Shown one piece after another: positions 48,581 to 58,227 of a DNA stretch of 64,000 bases (its first letter is position 1; every line of letters starts with the position of its first letter). This DNA is from Rhodopirellula sp. P2. Lineage in GTDB: Bacteria; Planctomycetota; Planctomycetia; Pirellulales; Pirellulaceae. The notes below the pieces were generated by a model. The model saw nothing but the letters and a program-made list of their open reading frames with translations. It was not told the DNA's origin and did no database searches. A program made the translations under genes and the position numbers. The stretch spans positions 6,677,001 through 6,741,000 of the forward strand of contig NZ_CP118225.1 of assembly GCF_028768465.1 (NCBI RefSeq). The letters are read 5' to 3'.

Positions 48581-51500
48581 TCAGCTGCAGCCCATCGAGT
48601 TGCCACAGTTGTGGCAGAGGTAACAGTTGCCGTTGCGAACCGTGATGCTGCCACAGTTGTCACAACTGGGAGCGTCGGTTTGGAAGCGAGAGAACTGGTC
48701 GGATTGCCCGCCCAATCCATCGGTCGACTTTTCTGCCACGGCACCGCCGGCTGCGGAATCACCGTTGGTGTGCCCGTTGGTTGCAGCACCGTTGCTAGGA
48801 CCGTTTTGCAAACTGGCCAACAACGTGGCTCGTTCGACCAATGCGACCGCGGCACCCGCGTCGGCTCGCAGTTCCGCCATCACGGGACTGTTGTTGTTCG
48901 CCGTTGCTCCGGCAGGAGCGTTGGTCAGGTCGGGACCGTTGCCACCTGTTTTGGCCGCCCCTTCTGCACTGGGGGAGTAGTCGTTGCCGGACATGAACGT
49001 GATGCCCAACCAACGAGCGATGTAATCCACGACGCTCTTGGCGATGCGGATGTCCTTGTTGGACGTGTGCCCCATGGGCTCGAAACGGGTGTGACTGAAC
49101 TTGTTGACGATCACTTCCAAGGGCACGCCGTACTGCATCGCGATGGAAAGTGCGGTGCCGAAGCTGTCCATGATGCCGCCGATCGTCGAACCCTCTTTGG
49201 CCATCGTGATGAACATTTCACCCGGACGTCCATCAGGATACAAACCGACGCACAAGTAACCTTCATGTCCAGCGATGCTGAACTTGTGAGTCAAACTTTG
49301 ACGGGTGTCAGGCAAACGTTCGCGACGCGGTTTGTAAACGATCTTCTCGACCGTTTCGACCCTCGCAGCCTCTGCTGCGTCCGTGGCTTTCTGCTCGTCC
49401 GATTGGGTGTTCAGAGGTTGTGACTGCTTGCTGCCATCACGATAAATCGCAATCGCCTTCAGCCCCAATTCCCAACCCCAGAAGTAGGCGTCGGCGATGT
49501 CTTGCGGCGTCACATCGGTGGGCATGTTGACGGTTTTGCTGATCGCTCCGGAAAGGAACGGCTGAGCAGCGGCCATCATGGTGATGTGAGCACGCCAGCC
49601 AATGGTGCGAACACCGTTGGCAGGTTTGAAAGCACAATCGAACACGGCCAAGTGCTCGTCCTTCAAACCAGGAGCGCCTTCGATGGTGTCGTTGTCATCG
49701 ACGTACTTCAGGATCTCGGCGATCGTGTCGGCGTCGTAGCCGAGTTTCTTCAAACCGAGCTTCACGGTTTGGTTGACGATCTTCAACATCCCGCCACCGG
49801 CGAGTTGTTTGTACTTCACCAAGGCGATGTCGGGCTCGATGCCCGTCGTGTCGCAGTCCATCATGAAGCTGATCGTTCCGGTCGGTGCCAGCACGGTTGC
49901 TTGAGCGTTGCGGAAGCCATACTTCTCACCGATTTCCAGCACGCCATCCCACAATTCGCGAGCGGCTTCTTTCAGTTCGGCGGGGCCATCGTCGTTGATT
50001 TCCTCGCAGGCGTCACGGTGCATTTGCATCACGCGAAGCATCGGGGCTTCGTTTTCGGCGTAACCATCGAATGTTCCGACGACGCTGGCGAGTTCCGCAC
50101 TGGTGCGGTTGGCTTCGCCGTGCAGCAGGGCCGTCAACGAACCGCACATGCCACGAGCAGCGTCGCTGTCGTAAGGCAAACCAGCGGTCATGACGACGCT
50201 GCCGAGGTTCGAGTAACCGAGTCCCAAAGGACGGAACTTGTGGCTGTTGCGAGCGATCGGCTCAGTCGGATAGCTGGCGTGGTCGACCAAGATTTCTTGA
50301 GCGATGAAGAACGTGCGGCAAGCGGCACGGAAACGCTTGTGATCAAACGCCCCGTCCGGTTGGACGAACTTCATCAAGTTGATGCTGGCCAGGTTGCAGG
50401 CCGTGTCATCCAGGAACATGTATTCCGAGCAGGGGTTGGATGCATTGATCGCCCCACTGTTCGGGCACGTGTGCCATTTGTTGATCGTCGTGTCGTACTG
50501 CACGCCGGGGTCGCCACAGTGCCAAGCGCACTCGGCCATTTTGTTGAGCAACTCCTTCGCGACGTAACTGGGTGGCTCGGTGGTGGGTTTGTCCGTGATC
50601 CAGCGAGTTTGGAAGGTTCCGTTCTTGCGAACCGCTTCCATGTAGTCGTCGGTCAAACGAACGGACAGGTTCGCATTTTGGAAACAAACGCTGGCGTAAG
50701 CTTCCCCGTTGAAGTTCGAATCGTAACCTTCCCGAATCAACGCGTGAGCCTTCTTTTCTTCCGCCCATTTGCACTCGATGAACTCGAGAATATCGGGGTG
50801 CCAGACCTTCAGCGATTGCATCTTGGCCGCCCGACGAGTCTTGCCGCCCGACTTCACGACGCCTGCGATCGAGTCGTAAACACGCATGAACGACAACGGG
50901 CCGGAGGGCGTTCCACCGCCGGAGAGTTTTTCGCGTTGGCTGCGGATGGTCGAAAGGTCGGTTCCCGTGCCGCTGCCGAATTTGAACAACATCGCCTCGC
51001 TGCACGCCAGACGCATGATGTCTTCCATGTTGTCATCCACGGACTGGATGAAACACGCCGACCCTTGGGGGTATTCGTAGGGGTTGTTGGGCTGGGCGGT
51101 GGTGTTCTTGGTGCGGTCCCAGTGCCAGTTGCACATGTCGCCTTCGACACCGTACTGGGTGTGCAAACCAACGTTGAACCACACGGGACTGTTGAAAGCA
51201 CCGTGCTGGTGCAAGCACAACCACGTCAGGTCGCGGTAGAAACGCTCGCCGTCTTCGGGAGAGTCAAAGTAACCGTCGGCCAAACCCCAATCGCTGATCG
51301 TGCGGGTGACACGGTGGATCAACTGACGAACGCTGCGTTCGCGTTCTTCCGTGTTCTTCGGGTCGCCATAGAAGTACTTCGAAACGACCACGTTGGTCGC
51401 CAATTGACTCCAGGACGCAGGGACTTCGCAGTCAGTTTGCTCGAACAAGGCATGCCCGGATTCGTCTTTGATCGATGCCGAACGCAAATCCCAGGCAGTG

Positions 51501-51694
51501 GTTGCGAACGGGGTCCGCCCATCATCAGGGCAGAAAGTGGTTTCGATCTTCAGGCCGGCGCGATCGCCTCGCAGGGCAGTGCCAAACTTCTCGCGTGCGT
51601 ACTCGACGCCATGCTCGGAATCGACCTTTTCCAAGGCGGGGTCATTGGCGGGAAGACGGGAGGTGGCGTTCGACTCGGGCAGAACAGTGGACAT
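48581..51694 (-). CDS. nrdJ: Adenosylcobalamin-dependent (class II) ribonucleotide reductase
   Basis: Reduces ribonucleotides to deoxyribonucleotides with a B12-generated thiyl radical, independent of oxygen. 1,037 residues. Recognisable parts: FNSPVWFNVGL, QGSACFIQSVDDNMEDIM, FKFGSGTGTDLSTIRS, GKTRRAAKMQ, NPCSEYMFLDDTACNLASINL (active-site cysteines), APTGTISFMMDCDTTGIEPD and a C-terminal domain with GSTIGGIMDSFGTALSIAMQYGVPLE. The tail has a CDNC..CYLCHNCG zinc-ribbon/redox cluster that ends the protein. An AAGGAG site lies about 13 bases before the ATG. No class I or III reductase is in the window. Upstream is an NrdR-like operator pair; I found no cobalamin riboswitch. Confidence 0.95.
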   Translation of the reverse strand: MSTVLPESNATSRLPANDPALEKVDSEHGVEYAREKFGTALRGDRAGLKIETTFCPDDGRTPFATTAWDLRSASIKDESGHALFEQTDCEVPASWSQLATNVVVSKYFYGDPKNTEERERSVRQLIHRVTRTISDWGLADGYFDSPEDGERFYRDLTWLCLHQHGAFNSPVWFNVGLHTQYGVEGDMCNWHWDRTKNTTAQPNNPYEYPQGSACFIQSVDDNMEDIMRLACSEAMLFKFGSGTGTDLSTIRSQREKLSGGGTPSGPLSFMRVYDSIAGVVKSGGKTRRAAKMQSLKVWHPDILEFIECKWAEEKKAHALIREGYDSNFNGEAYASVCFQNANLSVRLTDDYMEAVRKNGTFQTRWITDKPTTEPPSYVAKELLNKMAECAWHCGDPGVQYDTTINKWHTCPNSGAINASNPCSEYMFLDDTACNLASINLMKFVQPDGAFDHKRFRAACRTFFIAQEILVDHASYPTEPIARNSHKFRPLGLGYSNLGSVVMTAGLPYDSDAARGMCGSLTALLHGEANRTSAELASVVGTFDGYAENEAPMLRVMQMHRDACEEINDDGPAELKEAARELWDGVLEIGEKYGFRNAQATVLAPTGTISFMMDCDTTGIEPDIALVKYKQLAGGGMLKIVNQTVKLGLKKLGYDADTIAEILKYVDDNDTIEGAPGLKDEHLAVFDCAFKPANGVRTIGWRAHITMMAAAQPFLSGAISKTVNMPTDVTPQDIADAYFWGWELGLKAIAIYRDGSKQSQPLNTQSDEQKATDAAEAARVETVEKIVYKPRRERLPDTRQSLTHKFSIAGHEGYLCVGLYPDGRPGEMFITMAKEGSTIGGIMDSFGTALSIAMQYGVPLEVIVNKFSHTRFEPMGHTSNKDIRIAKSVVDYIARWLGITFMSGNDYSPSAEGAAKTGGNGPDLTNAPAGATANNNSPVMAELRADAGAAVALVERATLLASLQNGPSNGAATNGHTNGDSAAGGAVAEKSTDGLGGQSDQFSRFQTDAPSCDNCGSITVRNGNCYLCHNCGNSMGCS

Positions 51695-51908
51695 AGCGCG
51701 TCACAAACTCCTTAAAGAGATCGTCCGTGGACGGTGCACCGGAAGTTGCCATTCGCGGTCCTCGCGAAACAACCGATTCCGTCAAATTTGAAATGAGAGC
51801 TGGCAGTCGCCACTGAGTGCCACTTCCGTGGGCGAAACGACCTGCCGGGTGATCCAAGGGTCGATTTCGGATCTTTGATCGTCAAAATCGATGCAAAATG
51901 ATTTGCTA

Positions 51909-51956
51909 TCACTACCGGTAGTGGTTTACATGCCTTCGAGGCACTACATGTGGGCG
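51909..51956 (-). promoter_or_regulatory. Probable NrdR operator pair upstream of nrdJ
   Basis: A perfect palindrome CACTACCGGTAGTG (51910-51923) and a second, less symmetric box CACTACATGTGGGC (51942-51955) lie 32 bases apart centre to centre, about three helical turns. Paired boxes with this spacing upstream of ribonucleotide reductase genes are the hallmark of NrdR, the ATP/dATP-sensing repressor. They are about 215-260 bases before the ATG. Assignment is by motif and context. Confidence 0.6.
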
Positions 51957-52278
51957 ACGGCGGGAATATTAGAGGTTCCCAGGATTGTGTCAATCTCGAA
52001 TTTCAAACTGCCGTAAACAGCGATCAGCAATCGGTTTGCGCGCCGCCCCGAAATTGAACCCCAGGCATCTTCGGCCTCCTACCCGTCGACGTAAAGCTCG
52101 CTGTGGTGAAGAGTTAGTGAATCTCCCGTGAACACCGTTTGGCCTCGTGGAAAACTTATCGGGAATCAATTTTTTCTTCTCATCACCTACCAACTACCCG
52201 GTCACTTGGGGCGATCGCGAGACATAGGCAAGGGAGTGGGGGAGGGGCTCAGGACCACAGGGACTCAGGGGTGGCTTG

Positions 52279-52451
52279 ATTGAAAAAGTGAAATTGAAAA
52301 TTGCAAATTGTAAAATCGGGGGGGGGGGGTGGGCTTTGCGTTGGTTGCGGTTGATGCCGCGGGATGGTGCCAAGGCAGGGTCTGGCCTGCCACAGACGCT
52401 CTCTGAACCGATCGCAAGTCAATTTGCAATTGTCAATTTCACTCTTTCAAT
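52279..52451. mobile_element. 173-bp MITE-like element with 32-bp terminal inverted repeats
   Basis: The left arm (52279-52310, beginning ATTGAAAAAGTGAAATTGA) and the reverse of the right arm (52420-52451) agree at 30 of 32 positions. The AT-rich ends enclose a GC-rich, G-run-containing centre with no coding capacity. Related elements are at 3874-4060 and 15113-15206. The flanking 51957-52278 holds no recognised gene. Confidence 0.65.
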
Positions 52452-52800
52452 GATCGCCCGCCTCATCGCTTCGCTTGCCGCTCCCTGACGAAGCCGTGCC
52501 GGTGACAAGTGCCGTGCTTGCAAGGTTGAAATCCCCCTCCTGAATGAAGAAGTCGTGCAGTTTTTAAGTGCTGTCCTGCCAGGCGTTTCTCATCACCCTC
52601 CCTTTAGGCGGGTGAAGCAGCACGGCACAACCTCCGCAGTTGAGGTCGTACCGTTTTCCTTCACCCTCCCTTTGGGAGGGTCGGACCGCTTCGGGCCGGG
52701 GAGGGTTCCGCGTTGGATCCAATCCGGAGCCCTTCCCCCGCTTCGCTCGACCCACCCAAGGGGAGGGGATGGCAAACGCCTGGCAATCAAGACTTAAACG

Positions 52801-52980
52801 TGGAAATGGTGGGTGGCACCATCCGGAAGCACGAGTGGCTGGCGACATCCGGGAGCAGCACCTAACCGCGGAGCGGTGGCAGCCGTCAGCCTCGGGTTTC
52901 AACCCGAGGTCTCAGCCGCCCACCACACCCCCAAAAGCCGCGGAGCGGCGACAGGTGCCGAGGGACGAAATACTGCAGGG
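52801..52980 (+). repeat. Single palindromic unit of the CCGCGGAGCGG family
   Basis: GTGGGTGGCACCATCCGG, CCGCGGAGCGGTGGCAGC, the palindrome CCTCGGGTTTCAACCCGAGG and AAGCCGCGGAGCGGCGACAG follow in the same order as in the 8.3-8.9 kb locus. The preceding 52452-52800 has two CTCCCTTTGGGAGGGTC-type fragments and no gene. Confidence 0.85.
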
Positions 52981-52996
52981 ACGAGGTCCGGGGTTC

Positions 52997-53338
<342 letters not shown>

Positions 53339-53555
53339 AAGCCTTCCGGCCCAAACCCACTGTGGTTCTGAGCTCCTGAGGCCCTTTTCCACTTCATGCC
53401 TTGACCGCTGTGGCGGCGTCGGATTATCGTCAGAGGCATGAGCGGACAACTTTGCCTCCTACTGAATCTCGACCTCGGCCTTCTAGCGAACGGCCTGAGC
53501 GGATTCGTGGTGGACGCCTGACGGCGGTTGTCTCAATTTTCCATCGAATGAATTT

Positions 53556-53598
53556 GCCCGGGCCGCACTTGCCGCGACTCGGGTTTTTTTGTGCCCGA
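53556..53598 (+). promoter_or_regulatory. Possible leader hairpins upstream of leuA
   Basis: GCCCG pairs weakly with CGGGT just before a run of seven T, which would be terminator-like. Alternatively TCGGG pairs with CCCGA so that the T run becomes a loop. The two folds exclude each other. The stems are short, so attenuation of leuA is only a possibility. Confidence 0.25.
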
Positions 53599-53668
53599 AT
53601 GCCTGTGCGGCGGGTGCGATTCCGGGGCTCCGAAGTTTATCTTCTCCCCTTTCCGAGATTGCAGTCCC

Positions 53669-55279
53669 ATGTCTCACCAACCGACACCTGATGCCATGAC
53701 CCAGTCCGCTGAATCCCAAGCCACCGAGAACTTGGCCACTCGCCAAATTCGAATCTTTGACACCACGCTGCGTGATGGCGAGCAATCGCCGGGTGCCAGC
53801 ATGAACTTGGCGGAGAAGCTCGAGGTTGCGTCGGCTCTGGTTGATTTGGGTGTCGACATCATCGAAGCCGGTTTTCCAATCGCGTCCCCAGGCGACTTCG
53901 AATCGGTCCGGCAAATCGCCACCACGATTCGCGGAGCCACCATCTGCGGGTTGGCTCGTTGTGCTGAGAAGGACATCGACCGGGCCTGGGAAGCGTTGAA
54001 GACGGCTCCTCAGGCTCGGATCCACGTGTTCTTGGCCACCAGCGCGATTCACCGTGAATTCAAATTGCGGATGACGCCGGACGAGATCGTCGAACGGGCC
54101 GTCGCTGGGGTTCGCCGCGCGGCCTCGCATTGCGACGATGTGGAGTTCTCACCCGAGGACGCCTGCCGGACCGAACACGATTTCCTCTGCCGCGTGGTCG
54201 AAGCCGCGATTGACGCGGGAGCCACCACGATCAATGTGCCCGACACGGTCGGCTACACCACGCCAGGCGAAATCTACGACCGCTTCAAAATGTTGCGGGA
54301 CCGGGTGCCGAACATGGACAAAGCCGTCTTGAGCACACACTGCCACGATGACTTGGGCATGGCGGTCGCCAACTCGCTGGCCGCCGTGGACGCCGGGGCC
54401 GGACAAATCGAATGCACAATCAACGGCATCGGAGAACGTGCCGGCAACGCGGCACTCGAAGAATTGGTGATGGCGATGAAAACCCGCCAGGACTTCTATC
54501 ACTGCCAAACCAATATCAATTCGAAACGCTTGGTCCCCGTCAGCCGCTTGGTCAGCAAAACGACTGGCATCAATGTGCAACGCAACAAAGCGATCGTCGG
54601 TCGCAACGCGTTCGCGCACGAGTCCGGCATTCACCAAGACGGAATGTTGAAGGAACGCACCACCTACGAAATCATGTCGCCCGAAGAAGTCGGCTTCACC
54701 AAAACCGATTTGGTCTTGGGCAAACACAGTGGACGCGCCGCGTTGGCTGATCGTGCCAAGCAATTGGGCATGACGTTGACCGGCGAACAGCTGCAAGAAG
54801 TCTTTGAAGCCTTCAAAGAACTCGCCGACAAGAAAAAAGAGATCTACGACGGTGACATCGTCGCGTTGGTCCAACAAAAGATCAGCGAGACCGTCGCCCC
54901 GGAATGGACACTGGTTGATTACGAAGTCACCAGCGGCAAGAACCAAACCCCGAACGTGCGAGTCACCCTGCGACGTGACGAGCAAGACTTCACCGAGCAG
55001 GTCGCTCAGGGCGACGGACCGATTGACGCCGCGTTTTGGGCGGTCGAAAAAATCACCGGCATCCAACTTGTCTGCAAAGACTTCCGGGTCCGCAGTGCCA
55101 CGCTCGGTCGTGACGCGATCGGCGAAGTCAACTTGGAAGTCGAGCACGAGGGCAAGACTTATCGCGGGACAGGCGTCAGCACGGACAGCGTCGAGAGCAC
55201 GATCCTGGCCATGCTGAATGCGATCAACCGCGTCGTCGCGGGAATCGCTTCGGATCCGGGCGAATTGCCCCAGCCCTGA
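53669..55279 (+). CDS. leuA: 2-isopropylmalate synthase
   Basis: Condenses acetyl-CoA with 2-oxoisovalerate, the first committed step of leucine synthesis. 536 residues: the TIM-barrel catalytic domain begins IRIFDTTLRDGEQSPGASM (residue 27 on), with HCHDDLGMAVANSLAAVDAG (metal-binding His pair) and GIGERAGNAALEELVMAM; KHSGRAAL follows. A C-terminal regulatory domain (about 400-520) probably confers leucine feedback. The ATG at 53669 (MSHQPTPDAMTQS) is preferred to the upstream extension, which is non-conserved in character; a second ATG 27 bases on is possible. No other leu genes are adjacent. It converges with the htrA-like gene. Confidence 0.95.
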   Translation: MSHQPTPDAMTQSAESQATENLATRQIRIFDTTLRDGEQSPGASMNLAEKLEVASALVDLGVDIIEAGFPIASPGDFESVRQIATTIRGATICGLARCAEKDIDRAWEALKTAPQARIHVFLATSAIHREFKLRMTPDEIVERAVAGVRRAASHCDDVEFSPEDACRTEHDFLCRVVEAAIDAGATTINVPDTVGYTTPGEIYDRFKMLRDRVPNMDKAVLSTHCHDDLGMAVANSLAAVDAGAGQIECTINGIGERAGNAALEELVMAMKTRQDFYHCQTNINSKRLVPVSRLVSKTTGINVQRNKAIVGRNAFAHESGIHQDGMLKERTTYEIMSPEEVGFTKTDLVLGKHSGRAALADRAKQLGMTLTGEQLQEVFEAFKELADKKKEIYDGDIVALVQQKISETVAPEWTLVDYEVTSGKNQTPNVRVTLRRDEQDFTEQVAQGDGPIDAAFWAVEKITGIQLVCKDFRVRSATLGRDAIGEVNLEVEHEGKTYRGTGVSTDSVESTILAMLNAINRVVAGIASDPGELPQP

Positions 55280-55442
55280 TCGCGGACGCAGATCCGCCGT
55301 CCCCTCTTCCATCGAGCTCGCTGGGCCCCTCCAGCGAGCCGAGCAGGAGTCCAGCACAGTGGTCCATCAATGTTATTCGCGACGCGGACGATGTGCGAGC
55401 TGGAATGGATGCGACGTTGCTTGGCAGTCGGGGACGGTTAGC

Positions 55443-55473
55443 CGGAACAATTGAGACAATTGTTCTACTCTGA
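55443..55473 (-). repeat. Solo palindromic arm AGAGTAGAACAATTGTC..
   Basis: On the minus strand CAGAGTAGAACAATTGTCTC is followed by AATTGTTC, so GAACAATTG and CAATTGTTC form a short hairpin. It matches the terminal arm of the elements at 4083 and 15290, and the copy at 58366. It lies between the converging leuA and htrA-like genes. Confidence 0.55.
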
Positions 55474-55526
55474 CGTCGCACTCACGGTGCGCGACCACCG
55501 TGCAACCAGTTGGCTTTCGGCTGCCT

Positions 55527-57014
55527 TTAACGATCCAAGCTTTCGGGTCGTTGCTTGAGCCGGACCTCAACCGACATCGGTTCACCGTCCCGAGTCAGTT
55601 CCAGGTTGAGCAAGGTTCCATGCCCCAAATTCGCGATCAAACGCATCAGGTGCCCGACATCGCTGACTCGCACGCCATCGACTTTCAGCACGATGTCGCC
55701 GACGTCCAGTCCCGCGATCGCGGCAGGTGAGTCCTCGCCCGTCACCCCAGAAATCAGGGCCCCGCGGACTCGCAAGTCCTCACCGCGGTGCATGGAATCC
55801 GGGACCTCTGACAACAGAACCCCGAGCCACCCGCGTTCCACCTTGCCCGTTTTGCGAATCCGATCGTAGATCTGGCGAGTCACGTTGCTGGGGATTGAAA
55901 AGCTGACGCCTTGATAGGTGTCACCGACAATCGCCGTGTTGATGCCAACCAACCGTCCGCGAGCGTCGACCAGCGGACCGCCACTGTTGCCTGGATTGAC
56001 AGCCACATCGCTTTGCATGAAGTCTTGGTAGCGAGCGCTGGAACCATGTTGCACACCCGCCCGAACGACACGGTGTTTGCCACTCAAAATCCCAAACGTG
56101 ATTGTGCGATCCAAACCAAAGGGACTGCCCACCGCCCAAACCGGGGCCCCCACTCGCAACGCATCGCTGTCGCCCCACGCGATCGGAATCAAGCCATCGG
56201 CATCGACCTTCAACACGGCCAAATCGGTTGGCATGTCGCTGCCCACCAACGCAGCGGGCAAACGCCGACCGTCACTGAGCGTCACGCTGATCGCGACACC
56301 ATCGGCGATCACATGCCGGTTGGTCAGGATGTAGCCGCCCTCGTCGATGACCACACCACTGCCTTGGTCCGACAAGGTGTAACTGTCTTCCCCGAGCAAA
56401 CGCTGCAGGCTGCGATCCTCTTCGGAAACCGATCGTTCAACGTCGATGTGAACCACGGTGGGGCCCACCGCGGACGTGACCATCTCGTACGCTCGGCTAA
56501 GAGAATCCAGCGAGACGTTTCGCAAACCTTCGACGCCGGTTTCATTCTCGGCACGCATCTCGCCGCGATGCCAGGCGTATCGAATTTCTTCGACGATGTG
56601 CGGGACACTGTACCGAGCCAGCAACAACATCAGTGCCATCGTGGCCAACAGTGTCAGGCTCTGTAAAACCGGATGCGGCTGCACCGTGACCGTCGGGCCA
56701 CTCTCTGAATCCGACCGCTGTTCCTCTGCCGATGGGTTGGCAGCCGGTGGGGGAGGGCATTCGGAAAGACCGTTGTCTGGCACTGCGGAAGATTCCGCAC
56801 GGTGACTGCCCAAACGAAATCCGCCCGCCTCGATGTCGGGCGCCGACGCCGGGTCCTCAGCCTGAGAATCCTCCCACTCGGATCCCATCCCATCTTGGGC
56901 CGCGTTCAGCATCGCTGATTCGGCGTCTTGATCCGCAGAGAACACCGAGGGCACAGGAATGGGAGTGATCCCATCCAGCGACATCGGTTCGTCAGAGGGC
57001 TTGTCGGTTCGCAT
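55527..57014 (-). CDS. HtrA/DegP-family serine protease, membrane anchored
   Basis: An envelope quality-control protease. 495 residues: an acidic, probably cytoplasmic N-terminus (1-115), one membrane helix (about 118-138), then a trypsin-like domain with an intact triad, H234 in TNRHVIADG, D264 in TDLAVLK and S344 in NPGNSGGPL. One PDZ domain follows (about 390-490: RGWLGVLL..AGLDVGDIVLKVDG). This single-PDZ layout resembles DegS. The ATG at 57014 (MRTDKPSDEP) has a GGAAA site 8 bases upstream; 57092 is an alternative. The long acidic N-terminus is unusual. It may signal as DegS does, but that is inference. Confidence 0.9.
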   Translation of the reverse strand: MRTDKPSDEPMSLDGITPIPVPSVFSADQDAESAMLNAAQDGMGSEWEDSQAEDPASAPDIEAGGFRLGSHRAESSAVPDNGLSECPPPPAANPSAEEQRSDSESGPTVTVQPHPVLQSLTLLATMALMLLLARYSVPHIVEEIRYAWHRGEMRAENETGVEGLRNVSLDSLSRAYEMVTSAVGPTVVHIDVERSVSEEDRSLQRLLGEDSYTLSDQGSGVVIDEGGYILTNRHVIADGVAISVTLSDGRRLPAALVGSDMPTDLAVLKVDADGLIPIAWGDSDALRVGAPVWAVGSPFGLDRTITFGILSGKHRVVRAGVQHGSSARYQDFMQSDVAVNPGNSGGPLVDARGRLVGINTAIVGDTYQGVSFSIPSNVTRQIYDRIRKTGKVERGWLGVLLSEVPDSMHRGEDLRVRGALISGVTGEDSPAAIAGLDVGDIVLKVDGVRVSDVGHLMRLIANLGHGTLLNLELTRDGEPMSVEVRLKQRPESLDR

Positions 57015-57580
57015 GGCCACATTTCCAAAAGGAAGACGCTCCAGATCGAAAACTGAAACGAGGAAGTGCTGGTCCCCGTGGGAGAGATGCAATCAGGTAG
57101 GGAGCCTGATTGTAGCGACCCGGCGAAGCGACTTCGTAACAAATTTGGTTCACCCCGCACGACAGAGGGGGCTGCCGGAGCAGAGGGGGGCCGATCGCAG
57201 CGGTTTTCGCAGTTGAAACGTCTCGGATCGGAGCCGCCGCACTGCGAACACCATTTCGGACGTCATCGGAGCGTTTTCAAACCTAGACTTGCTGCGCGCG
57301 TTCCGTGCGCGGTCAACCAAAATCGGTTCGAAAGACGCCAAGAATTTGTTCTGCATTCGTGCATCCGTTGCGTTGATGTTTGCCGGAGCAACCCTGCTGT
57401 CCTGACCACCGAAACACCGACTTCGAACCTTTGTGAGAAGATTCCACCGCATGGTCCTCTGGAATGTCCGATATCTAGGTGTGTCCCGGACACCGATTGC
57501 CTCCCAGCAAGGTTTGCCCAAAGCAAACAAGTGGTTCCACGGACGACCCAATTAAACCAAACCTTCCATGGAGATTCCCT
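57015..57580. other. Divergent spacer between the htrA-like and cysteine-rich genes
   Basis: 566 bases containing promoters for two divergent genes, but no motif I can name. Open frames here are antisense or low quality. No repeats of the major families are present, unlike most spacers of this size in the window. Confidence 0.4.
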
Positions 57581-58093
57581 ATGAGCCGTTTCCTCGTTCC
57601 TGCCGTTTTGGCTTTGGCTGTTGTTGCTTGTAACGTTCAAGAAGCAAGTGCCTTCGGACACCTGAAGTCGTTGTTCGGCGGATGTGACAGTGGATGTGAC
57701 GTCGCTTGCGAACCAACTTGCGGTTGCGAGCCAATTTGCGAACCCGTTTGCGGTTGCGAAGTCATCGAACCTTGCTGTGCACCCAAACAAGGCTTGCTCA
57801 AGCGTTTGTTCGCTAAGAAGCACGGCTGCGACGCTTGCTGCGAACCAGTTTGTGAGCCAGTTTGCGGATGCGAATCCGTTTGCGAACCTGTTTGTGGTTG
57901 CGAAGTTGTCGATCCTTGCTGTGACAGCGCACCTTGCTGCGATCGTCCCGTCTTGGGCATGTTCAAGAAGCTGTTCAGCCGCAAGAACGCTTGCTGCGAC
58001 AGCGGATGTGACATCGTTGAGCCAACTTGCGGTTGCGAATACATCGAGCCTTCCTGTGGCTTCGAAGCACCAGCTTGCGGATGCGGACACTGA
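57581..58093 (+). CDS. Cysteine-rich exported protein with CEPVCGC repeats
   Basis: 170 residues, 32 of them cysteine (19%). The N-terminus MSRFLVPAVLALAVVAC..EASA is an export signal; cleavage after ASA (about residue 25) or lipidation at the VVAC cysteine (17) are both possible. The rest is three blocks of C-E-P-x-C-G-C or C-x-x-C-C patterns separated by basic LLKRLFAKK / MFKKLFSRK segments. Planctomycetes have protein-rich, disulphide-linked envelopes, so a structural cell-wall role is plausible; metal binding is another option. A GGAG site lies 9 bases before the ATG, and a strong terminator follows, so this is a self-contained transcription unit. Other in-frame starts upstream lack support. 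Confidence 0.82.
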   Translation: MSRFLVPAVLALAVVACNVQEASAFGHLKSLFGGCDSGCDVACEPTCGCEPICEPVCGCEVIEPCCAPKQGLLKRLFAKKHGCDACCEPVCEPVCGCESVCEPVCGCEVVDPCCDSAPCCDRPVLGMFKKLFSRKNACCDSGCDIVEPTCGCEYIEPSCGFEAPACGCGH

Positions 58094-58173
58094 TCCGTCC
58101 GACGCAACACTGACTCAAATGACCCAGTTCGTGTACGAAGCCACGAACTGAGTCGCCCTTGAGATTCCGATTG

Positions 58174-58218
58174 CCCTCGTGTTTGAAACTTCGGTTTCGA
58201 ACGCGAGGGTTTTTCTTT
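58174..58218 (+). terminator. Very strong intrinsic terminator of the cysteine-rich gene
   Basis: CCCTCGTGTTTGAAAC pairs with GTTTCGAACGCGAGGG over 16 bp (two G-U) around a stable TTCG tetraloop, followed by TTTTTCTTT. It lies 80 bases after the stop codon. Confidence 0.93.
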
Positions 58219-58227
58219 GCGCGCTGA

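Noticed and set aside
49502-51715. Antisense open frame of 737 codons opposite nrdJ
   Set aside because: nrdJ is unmistakable on the other strand. Codon bias in GC-rich genes leaves long antisense frames, and this one has no recognised domain.
51695-52200. Cobalamin riboswitch upstream of nrdJ
   Set aside because: GTGGCACTCAGTGGC-like pairing was noticed but the B12 box and conserved core could not be found; the operator pair explains the region better.
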